Assembly: GCA_000827265.1 (NCBI GenBank)
Contig: KN834755.1
Coordinates: forward strand, 819,700 to 844,809
DNA length: 25,110 nt
Source: Collybiopsis luxurians FD-317 M1
Lineage: Eukaryota > Basidiomycota > Agaricomycetes > Agaricales > Omphalotaceae
Reading direction: 5' to 3'
The notes beneath the pieces were generated by a model. That model was not told the DNA's origin and did no database searches. It worked only from the letters and a program-made list of their open reading frames with translations. The position numbers and the translations under genes were made by a program. Below, piece by piece: positions 1 to 9,940 of this stretch; within the stretch, counting starts at the first letter, position 1, and each line of letters begins with the position of its first letter.

Positions 1-428
1 GCTAAGTCAATACAGAGCTTATATTAGTATAATAAACTGTACTTAAAGTATAATAACTGACTAGTAAAACTGAAGTAATAGGTAGCAATAAACCATTACA
101 GCTATATAATAAAATACAATACTACAGTACATTAAAAGCAATACAAGAGTAGGATATATAGAGTAGAGTAAATAGAAGAACAGATGAAAGTATATCTTAT
201 TATTTCACATTTATGTATTGAAGCCTCAGGACACCTGAAAGATCCCCAGGGATCTTCAGGGCAGCCTCAGGGATCCCCAGGGACTCTCAGGCTCCACAGG
301 ATTTGGGGGGTGTCCCTTGGCATCCTGGGCAGCCTATGTAGCCCAGGACTCCTGAGAAGCCTTAAACTGCCTGAGGACAACCCATAACAACCCATATGTG
401 CCTGGGCTATAGGGCCTTTTTCCTGATG
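1..428. mobile_element. End of a TIR element with CAGG decamer repeats, cut by the window edge
   Basis: The first 200 bases are AT-rich. From about 231 to 420 the sequence becomes GC-rich and holds near-10-bp units that end in CAGG (for example GATCCCCAGG and GATCTTCAGG). The right end reads TTTTTCCTGATG (417-428), the same terminal 12 bases as the right end of the complete element at 8298-9133. That element has the same plan: terminal TTTTTCCTGATG, GC-rich decamers next to it, and an AT-rich core. Coding-like sequence resumes just after 428, so the copy seems to have landed in an ORF. The left end lies outside the window, and no clear TA duplication follows 428 (the flank is AATATA). No transposase is encoded here, so it is probably non-autonomous. 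Confidence 0.6.
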
Positions 429-1059
429 AATATACTGCTCGCAGATGTCCTGCAGTCCTTTGACCCTGAATGTGTTGCTGAAGTTCACTGTTTGAAGGAG
501 AAATTAGTGATCAAGAAGACAAAGGAGGTTAATAGTCCAGGCTTACCATTTGTCCGAGACTGACTGCGATCAGCAGTTATTGCAAGATTGGATTCACGAT
601 AAATTCCCTGACAGTGTAGAACTAGGGACTGCGCTTGCACAGGTGCCCTGAGTGGATGTGTTAGAGGATCTTGACAAGTACACCAGTGAGTTTCTAGAGA
701 AGCTAGATTTGGTTGGAGCGGGAATGTTGAAAACCAGCTGGTTAATATTTAAACTGTTGAGATCTGACAGATTCTCAATTCGGTGGAAGGTAAAGAGGGA
801 GAGTGACAGTGAGGATGAAGCGAGTCAAGAGGCGCCGCCAGCACAGGCACTAAAAATCAAGATCCCAGCTCAGAGGTTGGGTCTGGTTCGAACAATATTG
901 GGGAAGACGTCGAGTACTCAGAGGCAGCAGATGGAAGGGGATTCCAGTCATTGTCAAACTACTCGAGTGCAGTTTAGAGCGTATCACAGGGAGGTGGAGA
1001 GTTTGGCCAAGCAGAAAGCCCATGGGGTGCAGGAGTTGGTCACAAAACTTATGTATTGA
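429..1059 (+). pseudogene. Unrecognised ORF remnant, interrupted by the element at 1-428
   Basis: I do not recognise this protein. An open frame starts directly after the TIR element (ILLADVLQSFDPECVAEVH) and runs to a TGA at about 563. A second frame (DWIHDKFPDSVELGTALAQV) continues through a TGA at 649-651 into the 135-residue open stretch that ends at 1059. That last stretch has an acidic patch (ESDSEDEASQE) and a charged, helix-prone tail (FRAYHREVESLAKQKAHGV). The frame change near 550-570 could be an indel or an unrecognised intron, and the TGA sits where a CGA could have been. It reads best as a decayed plus-strand gene of unknown function whose 5' part lies beyond the inserted element. 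The alternative is that only the last 135 codons are a short gene. Confidence 0.4.
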
Positions 1060-1250
1060 TTGTCACTGTACTACAGTATGTATGATGCAAAGCAGATGCG
1101 AGAAGTGTATGTTTTATTTGATTCAGAGCGTAGTTTTTTTTTTTTTCAGTCCAGACTCCTCCATGCCACACATGCAGTGCGGTGGCTCAGTTTCTCAAGT
1201 ATCAAGCATATTTTTGTATTGATCAACTGTACATACAGGATACAAAATGC

Positions 1251-2098
1251 TCAGGCAAGAGGTGTCTCGAAGGTGGAAACAGAGTTAGGATCAAGGGAAG
1301 GGATGGCTCCCCCGAGCTGGTGCCAAAAAGAAATCCACCAGGATCTTTTACTGATCTCAGCAGGAATAGCCACACATACTGGCGCTTCAAATATACCATC
1401 TCCGTAGATAAAGCAAACTGCATGCTGGAGTAAGGTGTGCATGAATGCGACCTGAGCGTGAAAGACTGAGTTGTGAACTGAGTAAACGGCTCCCAGCACA
1501 CAAATGTGAGGGAGGGCATCGGACCTGTAGAGAACATAGTTGAGCATAAATGTGAGCAAGAAGAACTGTGATGTTTATCAGCCTCACCATGTATGGAAGT
1601 AACCAATATCTAAGCCTTGAATGACGGCGACTGAGACATCTGTAGGATGATCTGGCTCCTTGATTTTCTTTCAAATAGATCAGTTGCTTGTACACGGGTA
1701 ATAGTAGAAGACTGCTCACAATGGGATCCAGTACAATGTGCATCGTAAAGCCAGTAATATGTGCAAAGTTTCTATCCAAACCCATTATGTCTGCTGGATG
1801 CCACAAGACTTGGGCCTAAGACAAGTGAAAGTGCAGTGAGCAGAATGCCACCGGCAAGGATGCAAACAATACAGACATTGATGGTGCACTTGCAGATTTT
1901 AAAATCTGGAGCTGATTCGGAAGGCTGGGCACTGGCAGAATGGTTTACAAAAACGTTGTCTTCCTGGATAAGCTCGTCATTGTCCCAGACTGTGTCAGTA
2001 GAGGATGTCTGCTGAGAGAAGAAGATAGTTTCTTGACTGGAAGGCCATTCATTGGCCATGATCGGAGGGATTGAGAATGGGAATTTTTTTCTTTGCAT
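1251..2098 (-). CDS. Putative multi-exon membrane protein, unrecognised
   Basis: I assembled this from splice signals. The last three exons fit well: an exon ends at 1720; a 52-nt intron (1668-1719, GTGAGC...AAAG, with a CAACTGAT branch-like site) follows; then an exon at 1588-1667; a 63-nt intron (1525-1587, GTGAGG...CTACAG); and a final exon from 1524 to the stop at 1251. The frame is kept throughout. Upstream, an N-terminal stretch (start ATG at 2098 or 2059) holds a polar, acidic segment and then a hydrophobic segment (INVCIVCILAGGILLTALSL). The join near 1800 needs one more splice or a frameshift and is uncertain. Downstream are further hydrophobic stretches (ALPHICVLGAVYSVHNSVF), so a multi-pass membrane protein is likely. 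The family is not recognised. Confidence 0.5.
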
Positions 2099-2359
2099 TT
2101 TCTCAGGTGGTTTATATGTGGATTGATTCTCGTTACTGGAAATTAGACACAATTTTCTGCAAGTGTATACCGAGGGTAGTATCGGGAATTAGATGTTTTT
2201 ATGGTGTCTACAACAATAAGTGCCGCTATCAGTGCTCGACCATTGTGCTACGCAATAGGTGATTCATCGAGGAGGAAACAAAAATTTATCTTTTTGTTGA
2301 AACTGCAATATCAGAGCTTGCTTCAGCATAAAAAATACTTGTATCGTTGGGGAGCTACC

Positions 2360-2468
2360 AAAAAAAATAACAAACAAATAACAGACAAGGGGACTTGAAC
2401 CGTCAAATGGAACACTAACATGATTCAAATCAAGAAACATGATACATGCTACCGCTACACCATTGTAC
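2360..2468 (-). ncRNA. tRNA-like Pol III unit (pseudo-tRNA or SINE head)
   Basis: On the minus strand an A-box-like sequence (TGGTGTAGCGGTAGCATG, plus 2445-2462) is followed by a B box, GGTTCAAGTCC (plus 2391-2401), and then, after 23 nt, by a run of eight T (plus 2360-2367) that would end Pol III transcription. A 7-bp acceptor-like stem can be drawn between ACAATGG and CCCTTGT with one mismatch. The anticodon and T stems pair poorly and the gap between the boxes is filled with CATG repeats, so a working tRNA is unlikely. A tRNA pseudogene or the tRNA-derived head of a SINE fits better. It lies between two minus-strand genes. Confidence 0.45.
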
Positions 2469-2555
2469 TACACCTTGCTGAGCCTACATTAGGTCTATGA
2501 AGGATTTGAGATACATGTAATTATAGGTATTGAAAAATAAACACGCTATCTGCTT

Positions 2556-2985
2556 GGGCAATTATAGGTTTTGGAAAAGAGACGCATCATTCTAGGTATC
2601 AGAAAACAAAGGCAATAAATGCAATGTAGGTATTGGAAAAGAGAGTGTATTTATAGGTTTTGGAAAAGAGAGCGTAATTACAGGTTTTGGAAAAGGGACA
2701 GATAATTCTAGGTATTGGAAAACAAAAGCAATTGGAGTAATGCTGCTATCAGAAAAGAGGCGGGCTGTTTGGGTAATTATAGGTTTTGGAAAGAGACGCA
2801 TAATTCTAGGTATCAGAAAACAAAAGCAATAAATGCAATGTGGGTATTGGAAAAGAGAGCGTATTTATAGGTTTTGGAAAAGAGAGTGTAATTACAGGTT
2901 TTGGAAAAGGGACAGATAATTCTAGGTATCGGAAAACAAAAGCAATTAGAGTAATGTAGCTATTGGAAAAGAGACGCACTACCGC
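2556..2985. repeat. Two tandem copies of a 215-bp unit made of AGGTTTTGGAAAAG motifs
   Basis: The ATTATAGGTTTTGGAAA stretch at 2561 recurs at 2776, and the sequence between is repeated with few changes, giving a 215-bp higher-order unit in two copies (about 2556-2770 and 2771-2985). Each unit is itself built of shorter variants of AGGTATYGGAAAA or AGGTTTTGGAAAAG spaced roughly every 25-35 bases. The minus strand reads as repetitive Phe-Pro-Lys-Pro peptides in both copies, which I take as a by-product of the repeat rather than a gene. This is minisatellite-like DNA between two minus-strand genes. Confidence 0.8.
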
Positions 2986-3186
2986 TGCTTCCCCAGGGTA
3001 TTTGTAAATAGCATGTACGGTGAAATGCCAGGGTATTTTTAAAGGTCTTACATGGTCTCCTGGCCTTTCTTCCATATTCCTCACTTACAAGGTCATTATT
3101 TGTATACTGGGTCATGATTACCAATCGCACATTGAGCAAGCACTAAAGCCGATATCAAGTCTATCAGAGCGATAGCCAAGGCTTCA

Positions 3187-3699
3187 TTAGACAACGACTA
3201 TACGTTGGGCCTGATACTGTTCTGCTAGGACCTGGGCTTGGGTCTTCTCCATAGTCTTTTCCATGCACTGAGAGTTGAAAGAAAGTATAAGTGGGTAGAT
3301 CGGGTAGAAGATGAGCAAGCTGCCAAGAGGTAGAATAAACAGAGACACTAACTTCGGAGAAAGGGGAAGTTGTGTTAAATAAGTTTCAAAATGAATGCAG
3401 ATCCCAAGATCCATCATGTGGGCATGCACAGCATAAGTTGAAGTGCACAGACCCCATATCCATGAACTCTCACGTAAATCAACAAAGATGTGAGCTGCAT
3501 AGTGGTGGTTTTCAACACCAACTATACCTGTGCATGATAAAACTATTATTGGAGCAGTAATAGCATCTCACAAGGCATCTAAAGGCAAAGTTTCTGTGAA
3601 TATTGTGCCTTCCGTAGAACTCAATCTCTCCTGGATTCAGCCAAGACTCAAAAATCAGCCACGAGAGAGATGGTAGCTATTGTAGTGGTAGTTGCCCAT
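3187..3699 (-). pseudogene. Unrecognised 170-codon ORF with three in-frame TGA codons
   Basis: From an ATG at 3699-3697 one frame runs to the stop at 3187, a span of 171 codons, interrupted only by TGA at 3655-3657, 3637-3639 and 3568-3570. The peptide between the stops looks coding: SSTEGTIFTETLPLDAL, then APIIVLSCTGIVGVENHHYA, a His/Met-rich segment, a hydrophobic segment (LFILPLGSLLIFYPIYPL) and a Gln-rich tail. All three stops could be CGA to TGA changes. Several other CpGs in the gene are intact (for example in CGT codons), so wholesale CpG loss has not happened here. Possible readings are a pseudogene, an ORF with unrecognised introns, or one membrane-associated protein of unknown role. 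The family is not recognised. Confidence 0.45.
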
Positions 3700-3812
3700 T
3701 ACGGTGTATGATGCACCGAAACAATGGTCAGGCCCCACCCACAGTGGAGCAAATGTTGTCATCTTTATTTACTGTAAACAAGGTCACTAAGGTGCTTTTT
3801 TTTGAAACATTG

Positions 3813-4306
3813 CTACAATTTTGTTGTTAGCTGTGAGGAAACAATCTCAAAAACTGGGCAGACCTTTGTTAAATAAGATACAGATTGAATACATCGCCCA
3901 GGATCCACACATATGGGGTGTGCCATATATGTCCCGGTTCTAGTGTGTTTGATAATTTCATCAGCTTTGCTCATCACCCGCCACTGGACTAGGAGGCGAA
4001 ATTTTACAATGGTTCTTTTCACTTCAATAGATGAGTCCAATGCACTTGGTTTGGCAAGAACAAGAGCGCCACCATTACATTGAAAAGCAAATCCTCTGTG
4101 GATACCGCATACAATACAAATCACACTACTCCAAGATGGAGGAACTGCTAAATGAGAATTTTTGTTATTTTTGAGGAATCTCTGTGATGGGATTTTGTAC
4201 GTTTACCTCTTGGAGGTTGAGAATTGGATTCTACAGGAGGGTCATGAACAGTAAAGTTAAGAAGCATCTGAGTATCTGAAATCTTTGCTGCGCGCTGTTC
4301 TTCCAT
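3813..4306 (-). CDS. Small two-exon protein, unrecognised
   Basis: Exon 1 (4207-4306) starts at an ATG and encodes 33 residues plus one base. A 59-nt intron (4148-4206, GTAAAC...CATTTAG) follows, and exon 2 (3813-4147) continues in frame to a stop, giving 144 residues without interruption. The intron has a clean donor and acceptor and its removal preserves the frame, which supports a real gene. Visible features are a short Cys/His stretch (VICIVCGIHRGFAFQC) and a basic/hydrophobic middle (EVKRTIVKFRLLVQWRVMSK). No family is recognised. It lies downstream of the minus-strand zinc-finger-like gene at 4475-5303 and could be a later exon set of the same gene, but no clear junction joins them. Confidence 0.5.
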
Positions 4307-4474
4307 TGTCAATTAATATAGTCAGATTTATTCATTGTTTGATGAGAAGACAATGTACAATGTGAGCCTGACTGAAGAATTCCCAGATGATGATGAGGAC
4401 GAGGATGACAAAATTGACAAAAAGGAAGGTAGGGGCTGACTCATTAATGGAGTGGCTTGATGAGAGTATTGGGA

Positions 4475-5303
4475 TTAGTTTTCTTTCACAGCAGTTTTTG
4501 TAGCCTTTATACACTTTGACTGTCTCCAGTGCTGAACAAGGGTCTGAAAAAACTTTGGGTTTCCTTTGATGGATGCGCCGGTAGGATTAAACTGGCCAGT
4601 GTCAACCTCACTATGACATTCAGGGCATTCTACAAGTACACATCGCGAAAAACCATTTGTCAAGACCTGGACATGACCTTCCTCAAACAAGGCCATCATC
4701 CATTCAAGAGAACCCTTGATCAATATTGTATTTCTCAGATTAACATTACTAATACAATCTGGCACATGTAGTTCCGAGTTGGATTACTCACTTACTGCGG
4801 ACAGTATTACTCAGATATTAATAGTAGAAGTATGTAGAACTTTCTAGATACTATGTTATGTAGTATATAAGGCCTACCTTGAGGCCAGTACCATAGAATA
4901 GAATAATCATTTGTATCCAATATTCGAGTCTCACAACTCTTATCAAACCACTGCACTATATTTCTACAATAATCAATGCCAAAGAGTGAGGTGAAAGTTC
5001 ACAAGGGAAAGGAAAAGATGCTGGATCTGGGACTGGAACAAGCGATGATGGTGAGCATGAATTTGCATTCTTGCTCAGGCTCAGAGGCAGTTGTAATAAG
5101 TTAGAGATATTTGGAATCATGACTTCAGCACTTTCTTGTGAATTGGACAGTTTTGCGAAGCTAAAAGGTGAAAGTAATACTGCTGAAGTTGGTTCAAATA
5201 AAGGGGAATGCAATTCCAGACACATGTAGAATGAGGCATCTTTATAAATGCAAGGCTTGATTCCAAAAGAGTGGAACAGGGGACACTCCAGACTACACAC
5301 CAT
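4475..5303 (-). CDS. Zinc-finger-like protein (CPEC...HW...C), multi-exon, unrecognised
   Basis: The 3' exon (4475-4758) encodes ECPECHSEV followed 22 residues later by QHWRQSKC, a CxxC...H...C arrangement typical of a single zinc-binding module. Upstream, an exon around 4878-4956 reads QWFDKSCETRILDTNDYSIL and WYWPQ and ends at a CAAG/GTAGGC donor. Splicing to CCAG/AT at 4758 keeps the frame but needs a 119-nt intron (4759-4877). Further upstream a 115-codon open stretch (5303-4956) has CPLFHSFGIKPC and a Ser/Pro-rich linker and is probably the 5' exon; the exact junction near 4960-5030 is not resolved. No enzyme motif is seen. A DNA-binding or transposon-related role is possible but unproven. 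Confidence 0.45.
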
Positions 5304-5380
5304 GTAATGAGCCTAATATTCCAATCCCATCAGTTATCACACTTGATTCCACAGGGCATATGCCCAAAATGTTACCCCAT

Positions 5381-5600
5381 GGACATTCCTGGGAGATTGT
5401 CCAATGTCCCATAAATTTTACTGAAATGTCCAACGAATATTACAACTTTGATATTTTGTGACATTTCCTGAAATACTACAGCCCTGTACCCTCAATATCC
5501 CCAAAAATTTGCATTAGAATGTCACAAAATTTTCATAGTACCATGTCACTTAAATGTCACTAAAATTTTACAGCTCCAGGCTGCCCATCCTGTTCCTCAT
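5381..5600. repeat. Dispersed ATGTCAC/AAAATTTTACAG repeats with a 12-bp inverted repeat
   Basis: This stretch of the gene-free region 5304-5780 holds four degenerate copies of a roughly 20-bp unit resembling AATGTCACTAAAATTTTACAG minus its ends (near 5402, 5424, 5516 and 5552), plus one inverted copy. TTTTGTGACATT (5454-5465) and AATGTCACAAAA (5518-5529) form a perfect 12-bp inverted repeat. It could be a decayed short TIR element or a protein-binding array. No ORF is present. The remainder of 5304-5780 shows nothing I can name. Confidence 0.5.
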
Positions 5601-5780
5601 TGTTCCTCACTTTCTGGCCCATTATTTATAGCTTTATTACAGATGAATGATGGTTATTAACTAATAGATACACTGGAACTGAATTTAGTCTAAGATCCTG
5701 CCATCAGATTGGAGTGCTTGTCGCATCAGTTGTCAATGCAATGATAGTGCACTGTATGCATTGATGAGAGAAAAAAAACT

Positions 5781-7684
5781 ATGCCCATGCAAACTCTGAC
5801 CACCATGAACTATCCTCCAGCTCCTCTGCTGCCTGCAGTCACACTGGGCCAGATAATGCATGAGTTTCAGGAGGCCCTGCCACCACAGCAGGGAAGTTTG
5901 CAGTTTAGTATGGAATTGCTACCAAATGAATCGATGTTGTTCAAGAAAGAATCTGGAACAGAAAATCAACAATCTGGAGATGTGCAAAAGCTATTGGACT
6001 TACCTGTTCCTCACTTTGTCCAGCCAACACCAGCCTATTCAATGGGTCCACCAGACTCCCCAGATTTTTCACAACAGGCATCAGTTCCATCACTTTCACC
6101 ACTACAGATAGTTTCTCCTGCCATGTTGCAAGTATCTGTGCCTCCCAGCCCAGGATTTAGCCCATCAATTGCTCAATCTCCTATCATACCTCAGATGTCA
6201 GCTCCACCAAGCCTTGAACTGTCAGCTGCACAATTGCCTGTCTCCATCTGTTATATTTTCCCAATCCCACAACCTTCACCTAATCCTCCAACGGAGATGA
6301 AGTTTCTTTCAGCGAAGGGCAATCTCACCAAGTTCCAAGTGCAGAGTGAATTCCTCACTGTGGAAACAGATGTCACATCTCTCCAGCACCAGGTCCAGGT
6401 TCTTCAGAGTGAAAATGGAATCTTGAAGGACTATCTTTTGTGTCAAGAACAGTATCACAAAGCTCACTTCCAGGAGCTCAAGCATTGTATAATGAACCAT
6501 CAAGGCATAAGCTGTGAGGTTGAGAAAGAGAAGGCAGAGGATTTGGAAAAGAGGTGGAAGTTGCAGAGCTCAATAGCAAAATGGCTGTCAAATTGAACAG
6601 TATTGCAGTGAGTCTTGAATTGTGTTCACATCCAAGAAAATACTCACACTTCCTCCCATAGAATTTACTTAAGATTATGCTCAAGAAGTTTCTCAGTGTT
6701 GATGACCTGCTAACTAGGGAGGAGCTGGCTGGAGCAGTGATACCAGATGCAGAAGGGTTGCCATTGATTGTGGGAGCAAGGAAGTGAGGCAGGTTCAGTT
6801 TGACTGGGATAAGGGATCTACAAAAGGCAGAAATAGTGCAGCCATTGATACTATTGCAGCCCACATGAAGAGCCACAGACATGACTATGCAGCTGATGTA
6901 AAGGACTTGCTGGAGATCATCTCCTTGGGCAACATGAAGAATTGAGTCAGCGACAAGTACAAGGCATTGCAGAAGATTTATTGCCAGTGTGAAGGGAAGT
7001 GAGAGAGTGCAGCTGCAATTAGCCAAAAAGATAATTGTGCAAAAGGCATATGTGGCCTTGTATTTATCCTGTTTTCACTTATGTATTTTCATCAGAAACT
7101 TAAGGTTTGCATTTGAAAGAGGGCAGTCTTACTGGAGAACCATGAGTACAGAACCAACAAATATGATCCAGCTTTCTACTATCAACTCATATCAGATGAT
7201 GAAAATGAGCCAAACCTGCAGGGTAAGGCAAGCAAATATATCTCTCATCCACCAACCTACCAATCTGAAACAGTAAGCTGAAGAGCCATTCAAAGTAGAT
7301 GAGTCTAATATACCAGATACAGCTGTAAGCTCTTTTTGACACTGTTGATGATCAGAAAGATCCAGAATTTTTGCAGAACTATGTTCCCTGGGTACATGGT
7401 GAACCAAAAGAGGTTCCCTTGCCAGTGACAAAAAAACTAGCTGGGTGTGCTCACTACTGGATGGTGAAGAGTGAATGGTTGAAAGAAAATCCAGATTCAA
7501 ATTGATTGCAGACTATTGCAGATAATGGCTGTGCATGGGGAGATGATGAAGATCCTGAAGAGCTTGAGGGGCAAGTGGAACAGAACAAGAGTAGTAAGCA
7601 AGAAAAAAAGGTGATGAAGCATAAAGTGGATGTGGCAGAGTCAACTCAAGCTGGGAAATCAGGAAAGAAATCAAAGATGGACTG
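5781..7684 (+). pseudogene. Transposon-associated ORF, decayed
   Basis: An ATG at 5781 opens 271 codons: a Pro/Ser/Gln-rich N-terminal half, then a predicted coiled coil (SEFLTVETDVTSLQHQVQVL). Near 6560 the frame shifts and continues as EVAELNSKMAVKLNSIA to a donor at 6608; a 54-nt intron (6608-6661, GTGAGT...CCATAG) leads to NLLKIMLKKFLSVDDLL. The frame changes again near 6780 and continues with TGA at 6943 and 7000, an acidic YDPAFYYQLISDDENEP block near 7165, PWVHGEPKEVPLP, and a charged tail ending at 7684. I recall similar long ORFs accompanying basidiomycete DNA transposons, but I cannot name a family or function. It converges on the tnp2 remnant, with 87 bp between the stops. Confidence 0.6.
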
Positions 7685-7771
7685 AATATGCATGTTTTTT
7701 ATGTAAATTGCTACATCCTTATCTTGTTATGTGGCTGCTCTGAGTAGCTTTTTCTTGCTACATTCAGATGT

Positions 7772-9840
7772 TCACTCCAATTTGTTAAATGCTTCATCTG
7801 GTTTGGCTCCAGTCTGTAATAATGTCAGAATTATCTCAGTGATTACTTATCCACATACATGGTCAAATGAAACTGAGATCCATAACTTGTGCTGAAGTGT
7901 AAAGTGAAAAACAGATATAAGTGCAAGAGGACAGTCAATGTTGCTAGCATGAATAACCTCAAGAGGGCCAAGATCATTGGCAAATGATGTATGAATCCCA
8001 AGTACAGTTGCATTTTGATATAACACCTATGAGAACACTACAAACAGAGAGAAACCCAAATTTTACTTACTAGAGTTCCCAGGGCATCCGAGGCACTTCA
8101 TCTGCACTAACTCCCAATCTTTGCACAATTGTACAGACATAATGCAGGGTACATTCAACACTTGGAATCTGAATAACAAAAAGGTCTTCAATGCAAATAG
8201 GAATATGTGAACCATCTCTCTGAATGAAAGCAAAAGTATCAGATGCTGTTCACTTGTTAGACATAGCACTGTAATGTAGTCCATCCTTGCAGACATACAT
8301 CAGGAAAAATAGCTTGAGCTTGGGGTTAAATTATAACAACCTCAAGAAACCTAAGAAGCATAGGATACCTCAAGTGCTCAGGTTACTTAGGTTTCCACAG
8401 TCCAACCCCTATATCCTAGGGTGCCCTAGGTTGTCCTAGGTTGTCTCAGGTTGCCCCAGGTTGGCTCAGATTGGCTCAGGTTAGCCGAGGTTACCCCAAG
8501 TTGCATAAAGGGTTAATAAGTAAAAATAATATATCTTTATATATTACTGTTTGTACTCTATTCTACTGTATATAGTGAGCTATTGTACTTGTATAGTAGT
8601 AGTAGTAGTATTGAACTTGTACATATATTATGTATAGTATATATGGTGTACATTTTCGTCAGGTATTATACTTTATAATGTATTACAGTATACTAGTATT
8701 AACCTAATGTACTCAAGTACAGTATTTCAGTACAGTAAAGAGCTTATACATGTACATATAGTGTGTATATAGTATGGTATAATTGTGATATACTTGTTTT
8801 GACCATATGAAAATTATTTTGATTGTAGACAGCTCACAGAGTTGCATCATGTGACTTATGTCAAATTTCAGTTTCTATGAGTTATCTACAACTAAGAAGG
8901 TGTCCTTGTCATGCAGGTATATATATTCAATGTAATTTTGCCTTATTTGGTAATATTTACAGCATCACTCCTCAGGTATCCTTGTGATACCTGAGATTTG
9001 CCCAGGATATTGGCATTTCCTAGGTTACCTGAGGTTCACCCAGGTTGCACAGGTCACCTAGGTCACCCAGGTCCCCCAGGTTGCTCCAGGTTGCCTCCTA
9101 GGTAACCTGAGGCTCAGACCATTTTTCCTGATGTAGTATATTCTTTGAGCTACCTCATTCCCTATAAAAGTCCTACCTTGGTCCATAGAAAGCTCTCGGC
9201 AGAGGTGCAGTTGAGGCCATATATCCTGACAGTGGTTGAACAAGAGCATGTAGACATCTTCACCATTTGGACCAAAGGCATGAAGATTGAGTGCATGGAG
9301 ATTGATTGGTGTTTTGGAAATATATTTGGGAAGAGAGATGCAGTTGGTGGAGACTTTGGGGTGAAAGATAGCCATCTCAGTCATGACATATCCATGAGCC
9401 TTTGATGCTTCAGCCCTGATAATTTGGTCAACAAGATCTTGCTCTTCTGGGGATACATCAGCTGGCAATGCTAGGAGATATTCATAGATCAGGTGTGTTT
9501 GAACCCAGTTCTGAAGTAGGGTTAGCTCAACTCTTCCACCATTGTGACCATTACTCTTGACTTTTTTGAGCATACCATTGAACTGTTCAAAAGCAAAGAG
9601 CCACCAATCATAGACAGGACCATAGACCTTAATCATTGCAGGGAAATGAGGTGGTGATTTATGGTCAGTTTGACACCAAGATCTATGAGCTGACAGCAAT
9701 AGTGTGAGAAGTATATACCACCATTTATTGCCTGCTTGACTGAGATCACTTTAGTAAAGAGAAGTTGAACAGCCATGTATAAGAAGAGGATGGCATAGCA
9801 GAGGAAGAAAGAAAAAACTGTCTTGTATCTTTGTAATTAC
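7772..9840 (-). pseudogene. CACTA (tnp2-type) transposase, C-terminal part with DUF4218, interrupted
   Basis: The open stretch from 9699 contains YGPVYDWWLFAFEQFNGML, then ELTLLQNWVQTHLIYEYLL, which I recognise as the DUF4218-type region that follows the tnp2 transposase core in fungal CACTA elements. Weak coding similarity extends up to about 9840 with a frameshift; the catalytic core is missing, so the gene is 5'-truncated. At 9134 the ORF is split by an 836-bp element and resumes at 8295 (KDGLHYSAMSNK, then a TGA at 8250-8252 where CGA is likely). Two short introns follow (8027-8070, 44 nt; another near 7810), and the final exon reads TGAKPDEAFNKLE before the stop at 7772. The element is dead: core missing, interrupted, nonsense codon. 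Confidence 0.7.
8298..9133. mobile_element. 836-bp non-autonomous TIR element with TA target duplication
   Basis: The ends are inverted: CATCAGGAAAAATAGCTTGA at 8298 and, on the opposite strand, CATCAGGAAAAATGGTCTGA at 9133 (3 mismatches in the first 22 bases). TA lies on both sides (8296-8297 and 9134-9135). Removing the element with one TA rejoins the minus-strand tnp2 frame as ...ATC TAC TAT GTC TGC AAG GAT..., an internal check of both boundaries. Next to the left end are at least eight 10-bp units of the type CYCAGGTTGS (about 8420-8505). Similar units, in the same orientation, sit near the right end (about 9030-9110). The core is AT-rich with TAGTAG and TACAGTA runs. There is no ORF for a transposase. 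The TA duplication suggests Tc1/mariner-type mobilisation. Confidence 0.85.
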
Positions 9841-9940
9841 ATCTAACTATGCAAGGTATAACCAGTCCAATGCTTGATTGTCTCTATGTGTGGCATGTCA
9901 CAATACATAATGCAGAAAAAAAAATTGTGGAAAAGGAAAA

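Noticed and set aside
2592..3084. Two minus-strand Phe-Pro-Lys-Pro repeat proteins
   Set aside because: They are translations of the 215-bp tandem repeat; no start context, splice site or domain supports a gene.
4338..4545. Plus-strand acidic mini-exon (FPDDDEDEDDKIDKKE) with a neat GTAGGG...TTTCACAG intron
   Set aside because: The second exon would be only about 14 codons and the frame has no partner upstream; the minus strand has the better gene evidence here.
9145..9405. 86-codon plus-strand ORF opposite DUF4218
   Set aside because: The minus strand carries recognisable transposase motifs throughout this interval; the plus ORF is its antisense shadow.
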